Positions 44,764 through 51,720 of a stretch of DNA of 64,000 nt are shown one piece after another; positions within the stretch are counted from its first letter, which is position 1, and each line of letters begins with the position of its first letter. Source of the stretch: Sulfitobacter marinus (GTDB lineage: Bacteria; Pseudomonadota; Alphaproteobacteria; Rhodobacterales; Rhodobacteraceae); contig NZ_FPAJ01000001.1 in the NCBI RefSeq assembly GCF_900116285.1, positions 558,001 to 622,000 on the forward strand, given 5' to 3'. Below the pieces are notes generated by a model, which was not told where the DNA came from, searched no databases, and saw only the letters and a program-made list of their open reading frames with translations. Both the position numbers and the translations under genes were made by a program.

Positions 44764-44804
44764 CTTTGGGCATCCCGAAATGTAGATTTGCCCAAAGTTT
44801 GGGC
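44764..44804. promoter_or_regulatory. repeated TTTGGGC half-sites in TRAP/kinase divergent region
   Basis: CTTTGGGC (44764-44771), then GCCCAAA (44790-44796) and TTTGGGC (44798-44804), the last two forming a 15-bp palindrome. The region lies between the kinase gene and dctP. It is a candidate operator of the response regulator. Confidence 0.55.
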
Positions 44805-44955
44805 GTTAAACTTGTCATAATATTGCGGATGGGGGCGTCTCTACGCATTAGTTGGTATTTTCAACGATAACATATCGGTTAAATTGCCCCTACTTGAAAC
44901 GACCCGCGCGCAAATAAACTGCGCGGGCATCCTATACTCGGGAGGAGTATCCAAT

Positions 44956-46044
44956 ATGGACCGTCGTTCATTTCTGAAGACATCCGCGCTTGGCGGTACC
45001 GCTGCAGCAGCATCCACGCTGGCCGCACCACTGTACGCCCAAGGCAAACGCACGTTGACAATGGTTACCGCATGGCCACGCGGCTTTGCTGTTCTTGATG
45101 ACGCTGCAACCTATCTGAACAACATGGTCAACGAGATGTCTGACGGCACCTTGACCATCGAAAAGAAAGCACCCGGCGAACTGGTTGGCGCGTTCGAAGT
45201 TTTTGACGCGGTATCGTCCGGTCAGGCCGACATGTATCACGCGGCTGACTACTACTTTATCGGTCAGCACCCAGGTCTGGCGTATTTCACAGCCGTTCCA
45301 TTCGGTGGCACAGCGCAAGAGCTGACAAACTGGTACCTGCACGGCGGCGGCCACGAGCTGCACAACCAAGTCGGCGAAATCTTCAACATGAAGATGTTCC
45401 TTGCCGGTAACTCCGGTTCACAGTCCGGTGGCTGGTTCCGCAAGGAAATCAACTCTGCCGCTGACTTTAACGGTCTGAAATTCCGCATGCCAGGCCTTGG
45501 TGGCAAGGTTCTGGGTAAACTGGGCGCATCCGTTCAGAACATCCCGGGCGGTGAACTGTATCAGGCGTTGTCCTCGGGCGCACTTGACGGTCTTGAGTGG
45601 GTTGGCCCATTCGCTGACGAACGCGCGGGCTTCCAGGAAGTTGCCAAAATCTACTACACAGCTGGTTTCCACGAGCCAGGCTCCGGCTTGACCGCATCCG
45701 TGAACCTGGATGTGTTCAACGACCTGACACCTGCTCAGCAAAAGATCATCGAATATTCCTGCATGGCGACAACGCACACAGGTTTGGCCGAAACGCTGGC
45801 AAACAACGGTGCCGCTTTGGCGCGTCTGCAGCAGCAGGGCGTTAAAACAATGCAATTCCCTGACGATGTTTGGGATGCATTCGGTGCCGCTTCCAAAGAA
45901 GTCATGGACGAAAACATGGGCGACAGCCTGTTTGCGGACATCCGCAACAGCTTTGAGTCGTCTTTGCAGTCTTCTGCAGAGTGGCTGTCCAAGTCTGACG
46001 CCTATTACGTGAACCAGCGTCAGCGCGTTCTCGGCCAAGGCTAA
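44956..46044 (+). CDS. TRAP transporter substrate-binding protein (DctP/TakP-like)
   Basis: 362 residues from the ATG at 44956 with ribosome site GGAGGAG. The signal peptide begins DRRSFLKTSALGGTAAAASTL, Tat-like. The body follows the DctP fold, close in style to 2-oxo acid binding TakP (TMVTAWPRGFAVLDDAATYLNN, FRMPGLGGKVLGKLGASVQNIPGGELYQALSSGALDG). The arginine in KFRMPGLGG is the usual carboxylate anchor. It probably binds a 2-oxo acid or similar carboxylate in the periplasm. Confidence 0.93.
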   Translation: MDRRSFLKTSALGGTAAAASTLAAPLYAQGKRTLTMVTAWPRGFAVLDDAATYLNNMVNEMSDGTLTIEKKAPGELVGAFEVFDAVSSGQADMYHAADYYFIGQHPGLAYFTAVPFGGTAQELTNWYLHGGGHELHNQVGEIFNMKMFLAGNSGSQSGGWFRKEINSAADFNGLKFRMPGLGGKVLGKLGASVQNIPGGELYQALSSGALDGLEWVGPFADERAGFQEVAKIYYTAGFHEPGSGLTASVNLDVFNDLTPAQQKIIEYSCMATTHTGLAETLANNGAALARLQQQGVKTMQFPDDVWDAFGAASKEVMDENMGDSLFADIRNSFESSLQSSAEWLSKSDAYYVNQRQRVLGQG

Positions 46045-46182
46045 GCTTTATCACCGATCTGTCAGGGGCCGCCGTCGTGCGGCCCCTGATGCAGTTACAC
46101 GACCTTTGGCTGATCCGCCGGGGCAACAAAGATTTCGCACCAAGCCTTGTCAGAAACAGGGCATGCGAAGAGGGGGAGATAC

Positions 46183-47151
46183 ATGGCAGATGATGTGGTG
46201 TGCGACGGCTTTTTCCGCGCAGCAGAAGGTGCCAAGATAAGCTGTCTGGACAAGTTTCAGGACGGTAATCTGATCAATTTCGTTCTCGGCAATATCCTTG
46301 AGGCATTTTACAACTTTTTCGCCGCGCTGCTGAATCCGGGCATGTGGCTGGACTGGTCAAACAGTGAATCCCTCATGCGCTTTATCTATTATGGCGCGTC
46401 GGTCGAGCTGTTTTTCGTGCTGTTCATCGGCTTGGTGATCGTCACCGCCGTTGGCTTTTGGCGCAAAAATTTCATGTGGGGCTGCGTGCGCGCGCTAGAA
46501 GGGTTCGCCAACACCGTTGGTCGCTTTTTCGCCTGGGCCGGCCTTTTGATGGTGTTGCAACAGATCATCATCGTGTTCATGCAGCGGATTTTCACCCGGC
46601 CTGATATCTCGATCGGCTTTGGTATTCCGCTTCAGTTCGATATCAGCTGGTTTGCTGAAGAGTTAAAGCTTTTCAATGCGTTGGTCGTCTGTCTTTGTGT
46701 ATCTTACACCTTCGTGCAAGGCGGTCATGTGCGGGTCGATCTGTTCTATGCGGGTGTGAAATATCGCACGAAACGGCTGATCGACATGTTTGGCGCGGTA
46801 TTCTTTATGCTGCCATTCGCGATCGTGACATGGCTTTACGGCTGGTTTTTCCTGTGGCGTCACCTTGTCACGCCAAACCCGTCGGCATCTGACCGCTTGG
46901 AACTGCTGCTGCGTAAATCACGCCTGCTAAAGTGGAACGTCGAAACGATCGGCTTTTCACCCAACGGGTTCAATGGCTATTTCCTGTTCAAAATTCTGCT
47001 TTGCGCCTTCTGCGTCATGGTGATTTTGCAGGCGATATCCACGTTCTATCGCGCCATTCTTGAGTACCGCGAAGGGCCCGAGAGCGAAGATAAATATCTC
47101 GACCGCGATACGCTGGGCGAGGGCGAAGAAGCCTTTGAGGGCACACATTAA
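46183..47151 (+). CDS. TRAP transporter small permease (DctQ)
   Basis: 322 residues, larger than a standard DctQ (about 170-200). Several hydrophobic segments are visible (YGASVELFFVLFIGLVIVTAVGF, WAGLLMVLQQIIIVFMQRIF, LFNALVVCLCVSYTFVQGGHVRVDLFYAG). The H-V-R-V-D segment is the DctQ signature. The extra N-terminal about 60 residues are amphipathic. The gene lies between the binding-protein and large-permease genes. Confidence 0.9.
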   Translation: MADDVVCDGFFRAAEGAKISCLDKFQDGNLINFVLGNILEAFYNFFAALLNPGMWLDWSNSESLMRFIYYGASVELFFVLFIGLVIVTAVGFWRKNFMWGCVRALEGFANTVGRFFAWAGLLMVLQQIIIVFMQRIFTRPDISIGFGIPLQFDISWFAEELKLFNALVVCLCVSYTFVQGGHVRVDLFYAGVKYRTKRLIDMFGAVFFMLPFAIVTWLYGWFFLWRHLVTPNPSASDRLELLLRKSRLLKWNVETIGFSPNGFNGYFLFKILLCAFCVMVILQAISTFYRAILEYREGPESEDKYLDRDTLGEGEEAFEGTH

Positions 47152-47166
47152 TTTAAGGGACGTCCC

Positions 47167-49521
47167 ATGCTTTTTGGTCTCGACGGGGTCGAAATTGGCC
47201 TAATCATCGTTTTTGTCTGTCTGTTTGGCGGCATTCTATCCGGCTTCCCGGTGGCGTTTGCCATCGGCGGTGCCGGGGTTATTTCATTCGCGATTATCGC
47301 AGCACTTGATAGCGCGGGTTTGTTGGTCCATCAGGCGATCGACCAATCCTCGCAAGCCTATCGCGATCTGGTCAATTCGGGCGTGCCCAATGATGCGGTG
47401 TCGGTCTTCCGATACCCTGATTTACCGCGTATCGCCGAAAGCGTCTTCCCTAAAGGCTGGGAAGAGGCGATGAACCGCAACGTATCGTTCATTGTGAACC
47501 GCATGAACGAACGCGTACTTGCCGGCCAATCGATCGAGACGTTGCTGGCCGTTTTGATGTTCGTTTTGATGGGCATCACGCTGGAACGATCCAAGATTGC
47601 CAACGATCTGCTGACCACTATGGCCCGCGTCTTTGGCCCACTGCCCGGCGGTTTGGCCGTGTCCATCGTTGTTGTGGGCGCGTTTCTGGCCGCTTCGACC
47701 GGTATTGTGGGCGCGACCGTTGTGACCATGGGGCTGCTCGCGCTGCCGACCATGCTGCGCAATGGCTATTCGCCTGAGCTGTCGACGGGTGTTATCGCGG
47801 CATCGGGTACCTTGGGCCAGATCATTCCGCCGTCCATCGTCATCGTTTTGCTGGGTACATTGGCGGGGGATTTGTATTCCGCCGCGCAAGAAGCCCGCGC
47901 CACATCCGCTGGCTGTACCGATGCCTTGACCTATCTGGGGCAGCCTGCGGTGGTTTCCGTCGGCACCCTGTTCCAGGCGGCATTGCTGCCGGGCATCATG
48001 CTGGCGCTGCTTTATGCGCTTTATGCCTTTGTCTATGCGTTGTTTAACCCGGAAAAAGCACCTGCCGTGCCAATGGGATCAACCAATGCGGAACCTATCA
48101 CCCGCGGCGAAGGCTTTACCTGGTTCCTTGGCGCGCCGATCCTGCTGATTGTCGGGACGATCTTCCTTGGCAACATGGGGATCGTGGGCAGCCAGTCCAC
48201 TGTCGTTTCCAGCTTTAGCGAGATTAGCGAAGGGGCCAGCCTGCGCACGAATGTCGGGCCTGAATGTCAGGCCGCGATGATTGAACTGCACGGTCAAGAG
48301 GCATGGGATACCGCCGTATCCGAACAGGCCGCAATTGAAGCTGCAGGCGGCCAACAGGCCAGCGAAAAACTGTCCGAGGAAGCGTTGGCAGAAAAGCAGG
48401 CAGACAAGATCAACAGCGCCGCACCGATTGGCACCGGCGTTGCAATCATTGTCATTCTGTTGGCTCTGGTCATGACAACCGCACGCGGTGTGTCGCCATC
48501 TGCCAGCCGGCGGCCGCTGATCATCGGCGGGATCGGATTGGTGCTGACCGTGCTGATCGATATCATGCTGGTTGGGCCAACGACATCGCCGGGTACCATG
48601 GTGGTGCTGATGGCGTTACCCTTTGTCGCAGTAATCTACGGCATACTTTATGGTTTGAAACTTTGTGCCAGCAACGAGCTGATCCGCGTGGTATTCCCGC
48701 CGCTGGTTCTGATCGTGGCGGTGCTGGGGTCGATCCTGGGCGGTATCACCAACCCGACGCCGGCTGCGGCACTTGGCGCGGGTGGGGCGATCATGCTGGC
48801 CGCGTACCGCAAGCTGACCGATCTGGACCGGTCGCCCAAAGTGATCATCTGGTCAACACTGGCCATCGTGATCTGTATCCTTGTAGGGGTGAACTTTGAT
48901 CTGCGTATCAACCAAGAAGATGTCGGTTTCGAAAACTGGGCCGCGTTCTTTGTGGCCTACGGTGCCTATCTTTACGCGGTGTTCGGTTTGCTGTTCTCTT
49001 GTTGGATTTTGTACACCTCCGGCGTTCTGAGCCCAGTTGTGCGCGAAACCGCCAAGGTCACGTCGATGGTATTCACCATCCTGATCGGGTCGCAACTGCT
49101 GAACCTTGTGGTGATCTCCTTTGGCGGGGAACATTATATCCAGCAATGGCTTAAGAGCTTTGACAACGAGCTGACGGTGTTCCTGATCGTCATGTTGGTC
49201 CTGTTCATCCTGGGCTTTGTACTGGATTTCCTTGAGATCATTTACATCGTCATCCCGATTGTGGGGCCGGTGATTTATGGCGGTACGTTTGATCCAAAAT
49301 GGGTAACCATCATGATCGCGGTGAACCTGCAAACCTCGTTCCTGACGCCGCCCTTTGGCTTTGCACTGTTCTATCTGCGTGGGGTCGCACCGGCGAGCGT
49401 CACGACGGGCCATATCTATCGTGGGATCATACCTTTCGTGTTGATCCAGGTGGGTGCCTTGGCGCTGCTGTGGATGTTCCCGGCGATTGTGACGCTTGTT
49501 CCGGACCTTATCCCGAACTGA
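47167..49521 (+). CDS. TRAP transporter large permease (DctM), extended form
   Basis: 784 residues, much longer than the usual DctM (about 430). The first about 55 and last about 250 residues carry the canonical elements (GIPVAF-like FPVAFAIGGAG, ASTGIVGATVVTMGLLALP, ASGTLGQIIPPSIVIVLLG, LVVISFGGEHYIQQWL). An insert of some 60 hydrophilic residues lies near the N-terminus and another around the middle (ECQAAMIELHGQEAW). It is the Na+-coupled transport subunit. Such 'fat' DctM forms go with TakP-like binding proteins. Confidence 0.92.
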   Translation: MLFGLDGVEIGLIIVFVCLFGGILSGFPVAFAIGGAGVISFAIIAALDSAGLLVHQAIDQSSQAYRDLVNSGVPNDAVSVFRYPDLPRIAESVFPKGWEEAMNRNVSFIVNRMNERVLAGQSIETLLAVLMFVLMGITLERSKIANDLLTTMARVFGPLPGGLAVSIVVVGAFLAASTGIVGATVVTMGLLALPTMLRNGYSPELSTGVIAASGTLGQIIPPSIVIVLLGTLAGDLYSAAQEARATSAGCTDALTYLGQPAVVSVGTLFQAALLPGIMLALLYALYAFVYALFNPEKAPAVPMGSTNAEPITRGEGFTWFLGAPILLIVGTIFLGNMGIVGSQSTVVSSFSEISEGASLRTNVGPECQAAMIELHGQEAWDTAVSEQAAIEAAGGQQASEKLSEEALAEKQADKINSAAPIGTGVAIIVILLALVMTTARGVSPSASRRPLIIGGIGLVLTVLIDIMLVGPTTSPGTMVVLMALPFVAVIYGILYGLKLCASNELIRVVFPPLVLIVAVLGSILGGITNPTPAAALGAGGAIMLAAYRKLTDLDRSPKVIIWSTLAIVICILVGVNFDLRINQEDVGFENWAAFFVAYGAYLYAVFGLLFSCWILYTSGVLSPVVRETAKVTSMVFTILIGSQLLNLVVISFGGEHYIQQWLKSFDNELTVFLIVMLVLFILGFVLDFLEIIYIVIPIVGPVIYGGTFDPKWVTIMIAVNLQTSFLTPPFGFALFYLRGVAPASVTTGHIYRGIIPFVLIQVGALALLWMFPAIVTLVPDLIPN

Positions 49522-49550
49522 GCCTCGATATCATGGTCCAGCTAAACAGA

Positions 49551-49574
49551 GAGGGCACCCAACTGGGTGCCCTC
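49551..49574 (+). terminator. terminator of the TRAP operon
   Basis: Perfect 10-bp stem GAGGGCACCC/GGGTGCCCTC with a 4-base loop, 29 bases after the dctM stop. It is not followed by a clear T run, so partly Rho-dependent or bidirectional function is possible. Confidence 0.65.
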
Positions 49575-49647
49575 ATTCGATTCAGGTGATGCGGATTTAG
49601 GTTGTGGTACCTCGTGATGAATGATGGGGGCTGTCTGCCCCTTCAAA

Positions 49648-49678
49648 CTCCCCCGAGGATATTTTCAAGCCAGAGAAG
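49648..49678. repeat. intergenic repeat, copy 2
   Basis: Same core as 35605-35634 (C-rich run, GGATATTT, GCCAGAGAAG), lying just before the bpt stop codon side and after the TRAP operon. Confidence 0.65.
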
Positions 49679-49687
49679 AGCGGACCA

Positions 49688-50509
49688 TCAGCGGCGTTTA
49701 GAGCTGAGATCGGGCAGGGCGATATTGGCGACCTGTTCGGCGATGGGATCGGTGTTCAACGGGTGACGGTCCGGGTTGAAATCGGCGGGATCCTTCATCT
49801 TGTGCCACGCGCCGCCCATATAGACCTCAAGGCCCGAGAACTTGGCCTTATAGCCCATCTTGGGGCTGCCCGGCACCCAGTAGCCAAGATAGACATAGGG
49901 CAGGTCGGCGGCGCGGGCGATGTCGATGTGGTCGAGAATGATGTAATTTCCCAAACTGTTTTGGGGCTGGTCGGGCGTATAAAATGAATAGACCATGCTG
50001 ACGCCGTCACTCAGCACGTCGGTCAGGCAGACGCCGGTCAATGTGTTTGTGGTCTTGTCTGTGTATTCAATGACGCGGCTTCGGATTGGTGTTTCCTCGA
50101 CCATGGCGGCGAATTCAAACACATCCATATCCGCCATTCCCCCATCGGCATGGCGGCTGTCCAGATAGCGGCGAAAAAGGTCATACTGGTCTTCAGTCGC
50201 CCAAGGTGATGTGGCCCGCCTGGTCAGGTCTGCATTCTTCTTGAGCGTGCGCTTTTGGCTTTTGCTGGGGGTGAAATCGGCGACATTGATCCGCGCCGAG
50301 AGGCAGGCCGAGCAATCGGCGCAAGACGGACGGTACAGCACATTTTGCGAGCGCCGAAACCCCTGTGCAGACAGGCTGTCGTTCAGGCTGGCCGCCGTTT
50401 CGCCTTGCAATGCAGTGAACAGTTTCCGCTCGGTCCGGCCCTCAAGATAGGGGCAGGGCTGGGGCGCTGTTACATAGAACTGCGGGGCAATGGGAAGGGT
50501 ATGGCGCAT
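49688..50509 (-). CDS. bpt: Bpt leucyl-tRNA--protein transferase (ATE-type)
   Basis: 273 residues of the ATE/Bpt group that adds leucine to proteins with N-terminal Asp or Glu, marking them for ClpAP degradation. The N-terminal cysteine cluster C-P-Y and C-x2-C-x2-C ([15 protein letters not shown]) is present, with the C-terminal GNAT-like domain ([38 protein letters not shown]). Arginyltransferase activity is the alternative annotation; alphaproteobacterial forms of this type are usually Bpt. Confidence 0.92.
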   Translation of the reverse strand: MRHTLPIAPQFYVTAPQPCPYLEGRTERKLFTALQGETAASLNDSLSAQGFRRSQNVLYRPSCADCSACLSARINVADFTPSKSQKRTLKKNADLTRRATSPWATEDQYDLFRRYLDSRHADGGMADMDVFEFAAMVEETPIRSRVIEYTDKTTNTLTGVCLTDVLSDGVSMVYSFYTPDQPQNSLGNYIILDHIDIARAADLPYVYLGYWVPGSPKMGYKAKFSGLEVYMGGAWHKMKDPADFNPDRHPLNTDPIAEQVANIALPDLSSKRR

Positions 50510-50580
50510 GCTAATCCGATAAAGTTATAAAAATGATAGCAACAGGATTTCGAGACGCCAAGCCCCAGTTTTCTGCCGTG

Positions 50581-51018
50581 TTAGATTTCCTTGCGCCGGT
50601 TCAGGGCGACTGTTCCCAATACCATATCGCTAAGCCCTTGACAACGTGCGGTTGTGGCCATCAGAACGATGGAAATCAGTTGCAATGGCATGACGCTTAT
50701 GCTGATCGTATATCCCACTGTGTGCAGGAAGGCCGTGCCCGTATCCAGAGGTTCGTCGTTTTGGGTACGCAGTTCCATCCCCATCAGGCGCATACCCCAT
50801 GTCGATGATCCGCTGCTTAGGGTCGCCACGCGGTAGAAAAAGCCGATCACAAGCATCATGAGCGGAAAGAAAAACAGGTCGGTAAAGGCAGTAAAGGGCA
50901 GAACCACAAGGCAGGCAATCAGGATGATAATCGCATCGACGACCCAAGCAAACAGACGCTTGGTGGCGACGCCGCTGTAGAATTCGGGTTGGGTGTCGGG
51001 ATCGGGGGGCAGGGTCAT
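50581..51018 (-). CDS. RDD-family membrane protein
   Basis: 145 residues from the ATG at 51018 with three hydrophobic segments. The RDD-like region is RLFAWVVDAIIILIACLVVL with the Arg/Asp pattern in helix 1. The family is associated with small-solute or Na+ transport in a few cases. Here it stands between DUF2852 and bpt genes on the same strand. Confidence 0.82.
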   Translation of the reverse strand: MTLPPDPDTQPEFYSGVATKRLFAWVVDAIIILIACLVVLPFTAFTDLFFFPLMMLVIGFFYRVATLSSGSSTWGMRLMGMELRTQNDEPLDTGTAFLHTVGYTISISVMPLQLISIVLMATTARCQGLSDMVLGTVALNRRKEI

Positions 51019-51082
51019 TTCAGTGTCCTTATGAGGCGCGGATATGCCCCCCAAGGATTGGGGGGCATGGGGTTTGGCAAGC

Positions 51083-51490
51083 TTATGCAGGTTCTGCATT
51101 GTCTTTCTTGGGAGCGCGGTCGGCCATGAACTGGTCGAACTCGGCCTTGTCTTTGGCTTCGCGCAGGCGGGTCAGGAAGGCCTCGAAATTGTTTTGCTCT
51201 TCTTCGAGACGGGCCAGCGTATCGGCCTTGTAGGCGTCAAAAGCAGCATTGCCTGTGGACCGGCTGGTCATCGACCGATGGCTGCGGCGTTTGGCACAAG
51301 AGGATGATTTAAACATGCGTTTACTCCAGATCATATAAGCAAGAAGGGCAAGGCCAACAGGCCAGAAGACGATGAAACCGATAACCGTGGCAGCGATCCA
51401 GGCGGGTTTGCCTTTGGCATCCAACAGGTCTTCGGCGCGGCCCAACCAACTGCGCTCGGCGGTATAGGCGGGGGAATAGGTCTGTGTCAT
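51083..51490 (-). CDS. DUF2852 membrane protein
   Basis: 135 residues with a single hydrophobic segment (KPAWIAATVIGFIVFWPVGLALLAYMIW) followed by a Ser/Arg-rich stretch and a charged coiled-coil-like tail (FDAYKADTLARLEEEQNNFEAFLTRLREAKDKAEFDQFM). This matches DUF2852, a family restricted largely to alphaproteobacteria with no known function. It is first in a run with the RDD gene. Confidence 0.85.
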   Translation of the reverse strand: MTQTYSPAYTAERSWLGRAEDLLDAKGKPAWIAATVIGFIVFWPVGLALLAYMIWSKRMFKSSSCAKRRSHRSMTSRSTGNAAFDAYKADTLARLEEEQNNFEAFLTRLREAKDKAEFDQFMADRAPKKDNAEPA

Positions 51491-51555
51491 TAAAGTCCCT
51501 TTCGGTCAGAGTGTGGTGGCCCTCAATACCTCGGGCCTGATGTTGTGCGGGTGTA

Positions 51556-51631
51556 TGTAAATCCCTTTCACATTACATTAGATTGTGATTGCTGGGCATT
51601 TGCACAAGGGGTGATGTGAATCTTTTTTACA
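51556..51631. promoter_or_regulatory. two 17-bp TGTRAA-N5-TTYACA dyads
   Basis: TGTAAATCCCTTTCACA (51556-51572) and TGTGAATCTTTTTTACA (51615-51631), with centres 59 bases apart. The second is extended to a 21-bp dyad by flanking GA/TC. They lie between the divergent DUF2852 and glnE genes. The regulator is unknown. Confidence 0.5.
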
Positions 51632-51720
51632 TCATTTTCGCAAAAACTCCGAACAGGCTTGTTTTAATGTAGAAAAACCAGCCATTGACCCAAACCTGTG
51701 AAACAGCGAATGCTGGGTCT

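Noticed and set aside
51556..51631. PpsR/CrtJ or TyrR sites
   Set aside because: Spacing is N11 between TGT and ACA (N5 between hexamers), one base short of both consensus forms.
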